A stretch of DNA of 64,000 bases from Tyto alba. Taxonomy: Eukaryota; Chordata; Aves; Strigiformes; Tytonidae. The stretch is taken from NCBI RefSeq assembly GCF_018691265.1, contig NW_024881272.1, positions 23,301,323 through 23,365,322 of the forward strand, read 5' to 3'. Each line of letters opens with the position of its first letter. Within the stretch, counting starts at the first letter, position 1. A program made the position numbers and the translations under genes. The notes beneath the pieces are model-generated. The model worked only from the letters and a program-made list of their open reading frames with translations, searched no databases and was not told the origin of the DNA. Shown in pieces: positions 1 through 11,275 of this stretch.

Positions 1-1940
1 TTCAGCATCTAGTTGTGGTTTCTGCTTAAAGTTTTAACCTCTATGTGGTCCAGTCATACCTCTTGCTGCTTGGATATTGTAACGGAGTCACCTTTGACTT
101 TTTGATAAATAGAAACCTTGCTCTTCCTGGTGTTTCCCAATTTACTACAGCTGCATTTTAAGGTCTCTTAGCAAGTTTTTAATCTAAATGACATGTGTTC
201 TCCTGGTATTTTGTAATGTTAACTTTCTAATAAGAATATTAGATGATAGTAAATCATGTCCTGGGTCAGTTTTCTGGTGAGTATTAGAGAAGCTACTTTG
301 AGAGGCAAAAACTTAAAGTAAAACAATCTCAACCTGGACCTTAGTTGTATGTCAGTGTGCAGACCACACAGAAACTTTTATTAAAACAGGGGAATCGGCA
401 ATTAGCTATTTGCATGAATCTGTGAGATATTTAATGTTACAGTGTAGCTATGATTTATTAAGGAATAATTTGCACTTAATAAGCTCTGACATGGCATGGA
501 AAGTGGAGATTGGTCTGGCCACAGCACTGACCTAAAAAATGGCAGTGGTGAAGAATTCAGCTGACCTTTGTCATCTGAGTTAGCTTAAAGTTGACAAAGG
601 CCACTTGCATCCTTTTATCTTTGTTTAAGAGGCATTTTACTTTAATTGTGTAGGTTAGGCTGCATCAAATCAATAACTTTTACAAGTAGGAGGCTATTTT
701 TCTTCCAGAAGAAAAGGATATTTCTATAGATTTAGATGGTCCTTATTACAGAATTGCAAAATCACTATAATGGAGAATTTCACTTAAAGTGTATGTTTGG
801 TTTCCAAATAGATGATTTAATATTTCTGAGTGTTTTTCTTGATGTGTGGGTTTGGTTTTTTTCTTCTTTCTTTCCCTGGAAATACTTAACAATTACACAA
901 CTTGTTTCACTGCATCCTTTTAAACATTCACACCTGAAAGCTTTTTATTACAATGAGAAGACAATTGTTTGCCCAGAAGCATAGTAAAATTTTCCAGTGG
1001 CACAAATCTTGTTCTAGGTCCTGTTTTATCAATAACTTAGTTTTCTCAATAGGGCACCAGAAATGATGGGAGAATCAACAGGCATTTGTGCATAGTTCTT
1101 CAAACCACAGAGAAACTGTAGTTTCTTTAATAAAGCAGCATCCATTTTGTAAGAGGAAACAGCAAGCTTTTAAAATGACATTTTATTCTCTTTTATAATC
1201 TTAGTTTAAATGAAAATTCCGTATGAGAGTGCCAAGCTTACAGATTTGCCTTTGCAACTTCTAGAATATACTTCCTCAAGAGACTGCAGAAAATTACAAG
1301 TATGTTATGCTGTCTTAACATCTGCCTAAGGGGAATTTTGCCATCCAATAAATACAGATCATAAATCAGCATTTTATCGTCAGCCACCAGGTGACTCTCA
1401 AATGTCAAGAAAAGGTGCATGGTAACTCCCAGATTTCTGTTGATGGCAGTAGCTGCCATCATGTTGTATTATGCAGAATTTTGGAAGAGGCAAATATCAC
1501 CTTTCCTGAATCTTTCAAGTGTATGCTTTGTGCCATTTTAATTGAGGCTCTATAAGTCCAAATCTAAAATTTGGAATGAAATCTTTGTTGAAGCCAAGTA
1601 GAAGTGTTTGGAAGAGGAGGATAACCAGGAGCAGTCTTGGCATAACTGGAGGAGATGCCCAACTTGGACTGATGTCTAATGACAGTGAATGTTTCAGTGA
1701 GGAGCGTGAAGAGATCAGCTATTCTGCAGTGTAACCTTGATAGAAGGCGTTATTGAATGCATTTCTCATGTTCATTTGTATCAGCCTTTGGAAGTGCGAT
1801 AAAGAAGTCTGTGTAACACCTTGGTAATGATTTATATTGTAGAAAGAATTGTTGTGAAAACAGTTTCAGAAACTGGAACTTCAGGGGCTGTATTTATTGC
1901 CGAGGTGAGATTTTTTTTGTCTTTATTTAAAACAAAACAA

Positions 1941-1999
1941 TTCTTTCTCCAACCACCCCCAACACCCCCCCTCCGCTTCTTCCTTTTTTTTCTTTTCCA
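1941..1999. repeat. Polypyrimidine (C/T) tract
   Basis: A nearly pure C/T stretch of about 60 bases, with runs of C5, C7 and T8 and a few A interruptions; the minus strand is correspondingly purine-rich. Such tracts can form triplex DNA or, on the plus strand, mimic a splice-acceptor pyrimidine tract, but no exon follows it that I can support. Confidence 0.7.
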
Positions 2000-2639
2000 C
2001 TTCTGCCACTCACAGCATCATGTCACTAAAACATGAACTGACACAGAGAAAAGTAAGTTAATTGTGCATCACTGGCTATCTGATTAAATCCACTCTTGTG
2101 CATTTAGACTAGTGGTTTTATGAAGATGAAGGGGAAGAAGTGACTGGCTACTGATGGAAAAATGAGCATTAACATCTTTACGACAACAGTCTGATGAAAT
2201 GTTGTATGTTTAAGCTACCTGGATGTTTCAGTTACTCATGAAACAGCATGGGTTGGATGTAATTCTGCTTGCTAAGTGCTTCATAAGTGCTTTTACATGA
2301 CCCAGTTTTGGGATTGATATAAGGAACCTGTAACTGTTGAATGCAAAAGAAACACTCTAAAAGGGCTCAGCAAAACTCCTGAACTAGGTTGTGTTCTCCA
2401 AGAAATGTGGGACTGGTGTTTTAAAATGCCAGATGCCTATTTACTTGTAATAGTGAAAAAGTGATATTATGTTGTTAATGAGGTAAATAAGTGGAGACGA
2501 TCAATAGGTGAATATTTATGAGGCTCTGAAAAGTATGCAGGAGGAAGAAATATCAAGCTTCTGACAACTAAATCAAGCATTGGTAATGCAGATAAGCTTG
2601 TCATCAAGATTCATACCCACATGTGAGGAAGGAACTGGG

Positions 2640-2860
2640 ACAAGATTTTTTTTTCAGTCTTCACCCTGAGCTTTTTTCCTAAATCATCAAATCCAACTTT
2701 TCTAAAATTTAATGAAATAGAGCAAATTAAAGAAATAAAAGTAATACTGGAACACTTCAGTCTGAATAGAATGTGCTTTGGAAAGCTTGAGCCTTTGACA
2801 TCAGGGTTAGATCAGATATTGTGCTCTACAAATTCTTTTGCTAGCTGCAAAGGGCTTTAT
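2640..2860 (+). repeat. Possible very old LINE reverse-transcriptase relic
   Basis: One plus-strand frame stays open from about 2654 to past 2880. It begins SVFTLSFFP, then NEIEQIKEIKVILEHFS, then LEPLTSGLDQIL. The order 'SVFT ... charged helix ... LDxI' resembles the region just upstream of and including the first RT motif in CR1/L2-type LINEs (FxSVFT ... SPGPDGI or LDPIP). There is no strong diagnostic motif, so this is a suggestion only. It may be chance. Confidence 0.25.
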
Positions 2861-5252
2861 TGCTCTTTTTGCATCTTAAGACTTACATATATGCAGTTTT
2901 TGTGGAAGTAGTGAGGAAGGAATTTTCAAAAGTGCAGAAATTTGTTCGGAACCTTATTTTTAGTATGCCAAATCCCAGTTACTATACCCATTGCACATTT
3001 GGAGTATGTGAACAGTCTCATCCACTGCATCTTGCCTTATGAATACTTAATAGCACTCAAGTGGTTGACTTTTACAGAGCCAAACCTTTTCTAGGAGTAT
3101 TTTGTTTTGTAACGCAACTTCCATCAGTCAGAGTGGATAAAAGTTTGCTAGTGAAGATCACAAGTGCTAGCTAGCATACTGAAACTATTTACTCCTTGGG
3201 CAGAGATGCAACAAAAAACCGAGCACTTTCTCTGTCCTGTATTTTAGCCTACATCCCCCACCTCTGCGGAATGGGTTTTACCTATGTTGCCTTGAACCTC
3301 ATACCCATTTAGTCCGACACAGTACACAGTGAGGTCAGCCTTCTGATGCGTAAGGATTTCATTTTATGGTCACACTTGAGCAGGCAACAAATCATGGGTG
3401 AACTTTGGTTCCTCCAGGTTCTCATTAAGCGTCCTTGGTCCTAGCAGTGTTGCACCTTGCAGCTGGAGAGCACTGTCGTGTTTCATAACCTGCTGAGACT
3501 TCTGGGTGTAGGCTCAGAGATCAGATGGTTCTTCTGCATGGTGAGACAGTGGATGAAGAAGTGGAAAAGGTGAAGAGGTAAAATAGATGGGTACTTCTGC
3601 AGGGATGGTATTCGTGCAGCTTGCTGTGATCCAGGATTCTGGCTTTTACACCACACTCCCTAGCAGCCATGCCGCCTGCTGAGCAGCTGGGAAACATGGA
3701 ACAGCACAGCGTGTCCTGGCTGAAGCCAGTGAGGAGCTTCACAGGTGAAGGTAAAATAAAAACTTAGTGGCTGGAGACACAAGTTGGTACCTCTTCTTCC
3801 CCTTAGGCAGATTCCTGGAGAGTTCACTCTTGTTAAGCCCAGAACATTACGTGTAGTATCTATTTTCTGCTTTATGGTAGGATCCTGTCAAGGTAGAGAC
3901 TGGTCTTTCTGAGTTAAATAGAAAAGTTTTCCTTATCTCTCCAGGTGTCTCTGCAGTGCACAACGTGGATCTTTTAAAACTTTGGCTTCCACTACATCTC
4001 CAATACTTTGATGCCAGTTGTGTTGTTCACGTGTTTCCCTGGTCTTATTGTGTAAAACATGTCTCTGCTAGAGGACAGTTTTTGTGGATGGATTTTCTTT
4101 CCTTGATGGTTTGAAGATTGTTTTCATGGAAGTAATTCCAAATATTTAATTTCTCAGTTTGTGGATGGATCCATTTATTGCAGCTGTTGGGATTCTCGTT
4201 AGTGGAAATTAACACAAGCTGTGACATAGCTTGGCTTGACTTTTCCACCACAGACCACAGTTACATGAGCTGAAATAACTCATTACTGAAATCATCTGCA
4301 GTTGAGAGAAGCTTTCTGTCAAGTGGATTTGCAGAGAGCAGAGCATGATTACAGCCTGGGGAACAGTGTAATGCAGAGCAGTTACTCCACTGGAGCAGGA
4401 CGTATGGTGAGCATCTCTAACTTGATGGCTGTGCCTATCCCCAGTGTGTTCTGTAAGACAGGGTGATGCTGCAGGTGGAAAGAGTTGATGTAAGAGTGCA
4501 TTTTTTTAATACCTTGCATTTCTGATACTTGTTCTTAGAAAATTAGAAAAGGTACAATATGACGCGAAGTCTATAGAGCCTGCCTTGCCTGAGCTTCTGT
4601 GCTCACTTCACTGTTGGTGGCTTATTTCCAAGAAGGTTCAGAGATGACTTAATTACCACCAGTGTGCAAATGCCTGCATAGGTGGTGAATTTCTGGTGGA
4701 GGCCTATTTAATTTAGCAGCAGAATGAATTACAAGGTCAGTTGGAGCAAAGAGAAAAGTAAGTTGCCGGTCATAAATACCCTTTCCCAAGGAAGGGATAT
4801 TTGCAATCAGGATGACTGAGCAAAGGTAATTGACTATAACTTCTCTTGTCTATGTACTGCTGAAGATGGGGGCTTGCCCCAGCTGTTGGATTGTTGGAAG
4901 AAGCCTCATGAGAATGAGGCTCAATGGTAAAACCAACTCCCTGGCCACAGGGAGGTAAATGTAGGTTTGCTAAACACAGAGGAGATTTGCCATAGCCTGT
5001 TGGCGTTACTGCCTTTGACATGTTCCAGGCCTTTCTTTTCCCTCCACTTTTTTTTTTTTTTTAAATAAAACCCATGGTGATGCATGCGGGAGATCCTGTC
5101 TGTATTGTGATTCTTGTTTACTCCAGTTGCTTTTTGTCATCTTGGTCATTAGTTGTTTACGTGCTTTAACTGGGAGCTGTAGTTCTGACACTTGTTCAGT
5201 TCCTGGCACAGTCAGTTGACTAGTAGGCTAGCAAGGAAATTTGCTTCTTTGC

Positions 5253-5296
5253 ATTTTTTTTTTTTGTTTGTTTGTTTGTTTTTTTTTTTTTTGTTT
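5253..5296. repeat. Poly-T with (TTTG)n microsatellite
   Basis: T12, then several TTTG units, then T12 again. A simple repeat with no detectable retroelement body attached on either side. A similar short TTTG run lies near 9827-9850. Confidence 0.85.
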
Positions 5297-6534
5297 AGGA
5301 TTTGAGACTAAACGTGTGAAAAATGGTTGTTTCTTTTTTTTTTTATATGATGGAATGATGGGAAGGCAGGTATAATATTATGTATTGATTTTTCATTTAA
5401 TCAATCTTGAAGGTAGTTTTTCTGTAGCATTGTGTATTGTTTGTGGATGAATCTAATCACAGAAAGATGGCAAATGTTGTAAGATGGCTACAAGAAGTTA
5501 CTGTGTAACCTTAAATCTAGTGACACAGTGTATCCGTGAGTTCAGCTATTTGGATTTTGTTGTAAACCTCTTAGATATGATACATTGGAATCCTCTTAAA
5601 CACAAATTCCATGTAGCAAGTGACAGAACATAATGAAAGCATAAACTGTTACACAAATAAAACTGTCAGATGCATAATGCTGCAGCTATAAACATCTGTG
5701 GATTTCAGCATGTTCCACAGAGTTTAGCAAGCTAGGTTAGGATGCACATTTTTGGGGTCAGTTTTGACTGTCACAGAAGAGCTTGAAACAGTATTGATGC
5801 TTGCTAAAATAAAACTTCCTTGCTTGCAAAGGAAGCCTTTCTTGTCAATATCTTAAAATATCTGCAGTGCTGACAAATTAGTAGTTATCGTTATGTAATG
5901 AATTGCAATTGAAAAACACTGTATGGACATTAGGTGATGCAAATAGTAGGACATAAAACATGTCTTTGATACAGTGCAAGAGGATTTTTCAACCTGTGTG
6001 GAACAACACTACTAAAGAATGCTTGAATTAAGGGTGAGGGGTTTTTGTTTATGCTTTAAGTATTTTAAAATGCGTAAGAAAGTATGTCAGCATTGTCAGA
6101 AGTCATTCAAAGTGGCTTTCCCATTGGTCTGCCAGAGCAGTCTGCATTGTTGCTGTTGGTTTTGATGACCAGCTGGGCTGTTGAAGGAACATGCCTGTTG
6201 TAGGTCTACCTTGGGCTGTGTGGTGGGATAGGGAGGAGTAAAGGAGATCCTGAGCACTTCTGTGCTCCCATGATTGGTCGTCAGAAGAAGGCAGTGGTGT
6301 TTTACCAAAATCTTCCCACAGCTGCATATCTGAGCATCTGGGGAAGAGTTTTTGGGAAGATCCCACACCGCTGATATAGCTAAGTGGTGTTTTTCCTACT
6401 TTGTGCCCGACACAAACATTTTGGAAAGGATCTTAATCATCATTAACTTTGCTCTGCACGGGGATGAATGATGGAGGCTTTAGCAAAAAAAGGGAGATGA
6501 CCTGTCTTCTGTTAAACAAAGCAGCCCCACACCA
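5297..6534. other. Gene-free unique sequence
   Basis: AT-rich and without recognisable genes or repeats. Overlapping minus-strand frames at 6096-6368 (about 90 codons) give no family I recognise and look like chance openings at the edge of the GC-richer patch that follows. Confidence 0.55.
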
Positions 6535-6735
6535 TCCCGTCAGGCAGTGCCGGTTCCAGCCCCGGGATGCGCGTTGGTGTTTGTGTGGCTGCTGCCGACC
6601 GTGCTGGTGGGCACCTTGCAGGAGCAGCCGTCACCGCTTTGCAGCAGCACGGGGCTGCGTGCGGTGTTTGCCATGGTGTGAATGGATGTGTCGACAGAAC
6701 TCAAGCATTCTCCTCTTCGTGTTGCCTGTCTCAGC
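6535..6735. promoter_or_regulatory. Weak CpG-enriched patch
   Basis: About 13-15 CpG dinucleotides in 200 bases, against a CpG-poor background, including CCCGGG, GCGCG-type and GTCGAC contexts. Two plus-strand frames (6449-6751 and 6567-6764) are open across it but have different, unrecognised translations, which points to composition rather than coding. It could be a small unmethylated regulatory element or a GC-biased patch. Confidence 0.35.
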
Positions 6736-9700
6736 TCAAACTTTTCCGTGATGCAGCTGTATAAATATCTGCGTCCTGCCTACATGGCTGGTTAACTGCA
6801 GATTCTCCTCATGTCTGCAGCCCAGATACAAAGCACGTGCCTGCCAGCGCTGCTGGAGCTTGGTGATCCATTCTGGGCTCAGCCTATGCTGTAAAACAAA
6901 GCTACTAAAACACATGTAGATTTAAGAGACACCTGAAATTTCCAGGTAGGATGCTCAATATGTTATAGCTGGATATCTGTTCTTTGGATGCTGTAAATAA
7001 AACCAAAGATTTTCTTGCATTGTGGTGCTTGTGGCCTGCAGATATGTTGTATTAAGAGGAAGACCAGCCCGTAACTTACTTTAGTGGACCTAAACCAGAT
7101 TAAATGTTTTTTAAGTAGCCTGCATTATTTTAACAAGGTGGTTTTTTTCTCTCCCCAGTAGAATTGTTCCTGTGTAAAAGTAAAGTAATTTGGATGACTT
7201 TTGAACACATGCAGTTCATGTTTTGCAATATGCTGAGTTTTCAGTGACCTCCTTTGTGACCCAGTATACCACTCCTCTGTCAGATTTTTAAATGTTCGTA
7301 GTATAAATTTGCAATGCAGGGCATGCTCTTTGCTGCTGGAAGGCTCTTTGCTACCACCAGAACAGGGCAGATGCCTGTCACCTTCATTGCATCATTACCA
7401 CTGGGCAGCTTGCTGAGAGCTTGGTGGCAGGAGGCTGAACTGGTGAGCTTTCATCAAAGAAGCCAAGACAAGGAGAAGAGAGGGGAGGTTTTAAGGTGGT
7501 AGAAAAGCCTGGTTCTTGACTTAGTTTTGCTTAGTCACAGATTCACTGTGTACCCAAGATTCTGAAGAGAAGCTTTCTACAAATCTCCCAGTACACTGTC
7601 AAGGGGGAAATGATGGCTGGTGCTGCAGTGGCGGTCCTCTCGGAGGAAGAGCTTTTGGGAAACACAGATACTCCTGTTTTGTGTAATTTATGGAGAAGGC
7701 TTGTACTGCCCTGCTTCTGCTCAGCCGAGGGGTGAAGATCTCTGTTGAAACCTCCAGCAGTGGAGTCATCCTTGAGCCATGTCAGCTTCAATTACAAAAA
7801 TCAATCACTAGGACTTCATTAAACCAAACACTGTATTTTAAAGTTTATAAAAGTAACTATTAGCAGTCATGAAGAAAGATCTGTTTGTTTTTGTAGAGTA
7901 TATTAAGTGTAACATTGATTTTGACTTGAAAGTGTCCAAAACCAGGATTTAAGGCAAATAAAATGGGCATGAAGGGACGTGTTTTGCTTGCATTCATAAA
8001 GATGGTACTTCAGGGATTTATATGAAATAGAAAACCTTCTGCAAGTTGCATGAAATGTAATAAATTGTGCCTGAAAACACCCCCAGTTTGACTATAAAGG
8101 CCTTATCTCACCCATGTAAAATATTTATGCGTAAATGCATATTTTATATTTTTCCTTTACTATCCTTGGGTTGCTTTATACTTTCATAAATGGCATCTCT
8201 GGTGTTTACTTGTAGTGGAGGCAGCAAAAAAACCTCATATGTTTTATTTGATGTTATTACTTTGACTTTTCTTTTGGTTTATTTTGGGTATAAGGAGGAG
8301 CAAAAAAGCTGGTTAGAGTAGAGTGCTAGGGTGATAAAAGCAAAAGTGGAGAGCTGGAAGTTTTTCTTGAAGGTCTTTAATTTGGTCCTTATCCCTCAGA
8401 TACATTAATCCCAAGTTTTTAATGTAGTTTTACATGCCACTGTTCTTTGTCTGCCACTTCTACCTCACTTTGAACTGTATCTAGTGTTAATCTAAGAGGA
8501 TATTACTTACTGTATCTGATTTTTAACATATTTGTCACTGATTCTGTGGTTAAAAGACCAAAAAGTTCTTGAGTTGTATAGTCGGTAAAGATATTGCTTC
8601 AACATACTAAGGTGATGCAGTCTTGGCATTTGGTAGTGATGTGGTTGCTGTAGTTTGTTTGTGGTGGTGTGTCCTGTTTTAATGTTCATGTTTCTAAAAA
8701 TACTCAGCATTTTGAGTGTTCTCAATAAAATCTTCAAGAGTGATTCAAGTTTGGGAGACACTTCAGTGAGTGATTTAAAGCTCATACTGTTTATTGAAGA
8801 GAAGGTGGAAAGGTGACATTGCTGTTGCTTAGAAATACTTAAATAAGAGAAAGATATCAGTTTAGAAAAAAAAAAAAGAAAGAAGAAAGCTACAGGAAAA
8901 GCCACAATTGATAGCTGAAGCAAGACAATTTGCAGAGAGAACATAGAAAACATGTTTACAGGAAGTAATTAGCGGTTGATGCAATTTTTAAAGGGACTTG
9001 GTAGATCAAAGATGTGGTGGTTTTAGCAGCTTTTCGCCTTAAGATTTGCAGTTATCAATTCTATCACAGCATGCTTTGGACTTCCTGAAGTTGAAAGGTT
9101 TATAAAAGGATTCTCCCCTTTCCCCTGTATCCTTCCAGCAGTGCTTCTGATTCAACCCTTCATTGTCCCATCTCATAGCTTTGATATGTTTGTTTTCAAT
9201 GGTATAGCCAAGGCCAGGTGAAGGCTATAGATGCTGATGCTGGAGGAAGTCTTGCTCTTGTCTTGTCTTGCTTCTGTGCCTGTACCTGTGCCTGCTTGGC
9301 GCGGTGGTGGCGAGCCACTCCCAGTGCCTAATTAGCAGCTCTGCCAGTTTAGGGCTTGCAACAAAAATTAGAGGAGATTTCAGCTAAATGGGAGTGCTGT
9401 TGGTGCTGGAATAAAAGAAGGACCAGTGCAATCAGAAGTGAGAAACGGGACAGTGCTCTTTGGTGCACTGACGAGTTGGGTTAGTTCAGTTGGCGTGTGA
9501 GCTGCACCCGTCTTTCCAGAGGCCCAGAGCAGTGGCAGGGAGGTCACTGGCTGAAGGAGTGATCCAGACAGTCGTGCCTCCCAGCCAGTGGATCAGTCTT
9601 GTGTTTTCAGCAGCTTCTGTGAAATGGATAAATTTAAGACTGTTGTAATGCATTTCACTTTCCAAATATCCCAGGGAAACGTTTACCGAGTTAGTCATCT

Positions 9701-11080
9701 AGGGAGAAAGTGGGCAATGCCTATGACGCCTACACGGCATGCAATGTGGGAGGTGTGGGATTACACTCTTGTGGTAGTTTATTCTTAACCATTTTTTCAG
9801 GCAAGGCATTGCTGAAGAGGAGAAGGTTTGTTGTTTGTTTGTTTGTTTTGCTTTTTAACTTGAAGACCTGGTCTGTGTTCATCAGCTCTTTCTTGAGGAA
9901 ACTATGAATTTCATAACCCTAAATAACTTTTGGGATCCTGCTGGTAATTTCTTGATAAATTGTCCTTTTGGGATGAAGGACTAATTTTTCAAGATGTTGA
10001 AAGAAGAAAATTTCTTAAGCACAAAAACTTGAAATGTGGCTTTTTTAATTTAAATGTAAAGAAATTATGGTGTTCTGGTTAAGCTGCGATTTCACTGGAT
10101 CCTGGGACTGAGTTGACCAAGGATGAAGAGAGCTGTTGCTGTAGGTCTTGCTGTGCTCCCTGGGCTTGCTGAGCTAGTGAGGCTGGATTGTAAACTTGGG
10201 TGCTTTCAGTTTTTGGAAGTGAGCCTTGTATATGTTAAATAAAATATTAAATTTCATCCCACTAGCGTTAGTCTCTCCAAATAAATAGTTTAATAGCAGC
10301 TTGGGACTGGATGCTGAGCCATGATAGCAGTGGCTGGTGAAGGGTAATTCATACTTAGCTGAAATAAATGTGAGCATTGCAGGAGATCATTAAGCTAGTT
10401 CTCAAAGTAAAACCTTTTTAAACTTCCAGTAACTGAGAATTACCTAGTACTTCACATTCTAAACCATAGGTTTCTGGCTTTTTCCAGGAAGGTGAAAAAC
10501 CTAAGCCTGTTTAACTTACCACAAGAGGAATAACTTGTGCTCAACCAATGTGGATGGTCTGTTGGCTCGGAAGGAAAGCAAATTTTTTATTGACATTCAG
10601 ACTGCAAAATACAACAGATACCTAGAAAGTAGTTTATTTTCATATGCTATTGCTATTGTAGCTGTTTGAATGCTGATTTACTCACTGCAAGAGACCAGAA
10701 TACAGATTTATGCTATAGGATTCATGCCCTGTGTTTGAGATGGCTTTTTGTATCTGTGTAAATACTGTTTAGAGCAGGAGAATGAGCTTCTGATTGTAAA
10801 AGTACCTTGAGCTTAGGAGTGTTTTTGTAAAAGCCCAATTTTTATTTTTGCTATTCCTTAAGGTTGTGAAGCCCCACACATACTGTGATATCGGTGGTAT
10901 TATGGTAATGGAATTATTCTAAATTCATTTTAGCTGTTTGTAAAGCAACTTTGTGAGTACCTGTAAAAGATGACTGTGCTGACTTAACTAAATTGGACTC
11001 TGAATGGGTATGAATTACGCGAGCCATAGGTTGGTGGACATGCTGGTAAAGGGTGTGGGGACAGAACTGACTGACAATCA
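6736..11080. other. Gene-free unique sequence
   Basis: No supported gene. A 148-codon minus-strand frame at 8507-8953 begins with a Leu/Phe-rich stretch encoded by A/T runs and is followed by low-similarity sequence; I do not consider it a gene. A short TTTG run occurs at about 9827-9850. The rest is ordinary intron-like or intergenic DNA. Confidence 0.55.
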
Positions 11081-11275
11081 GCGGGCGCGTGGAAGCAGCG
11101 GCTCACTCGGGATCCGTCGCTGGGGCGGTTGCATCGCTCCTGCGACAGAGCCGGGCGGTGGCGGGTGATCCCGGTGCTGCCCGGCGCCCCAGCCTGCCGG
11201 CGCCGTGCATCTCCTGGGACGCGGGCTGTACTGATGCTTCGGGTACAGCCGGTCTTCACACGAAGCTGATGCGTG
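11081..11275. promoter_or_regulatory. Short orphan CpG island
   Basis: Roughly 25 CpG dinucleotides in about 195 bases, with GC well above the surroundings and clusters such as GGCGCC and GGGCGCG. It is the densest CpG patch in the window. In birds such islands usually mark promoters or first exons, but no TATA box, splice donor with a coding first exon, or recognisable protein is visible on either strand. Frames are open on both strands (minus 10984-11379 and 11078-11494; plus 11089-11283), as expected in GC-rich DNA with few stops. It may be a promoter of a non-coding RNA, an alternative first exon, or an intragenic CpG island. Confidence 0.55.

Larger units (their letters stand above)
1..5252. 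other. Gene-free unique AT-rich sequence
   Basis: No convincing coding exon, RNA gene or recent repeat is visible. Open frames are at most about 80 codons and have no recognisable product. The stretch has scattered T and A runs and one C/T-rich tract (1941-1999), listed separately. A weak LINE-like translation at 2640-2860 is also listed separately. The sequence fits intron or intergenic DNA of a bird. Confidence 0.6.

Noticed and set aside
8507..8953. 148-codon minus-strand frame
   Set aside because: The Leu/Phe/Ser-rich start and A/T-run-derived residues look like chance. No recognisable domain, no promoter or splice context.
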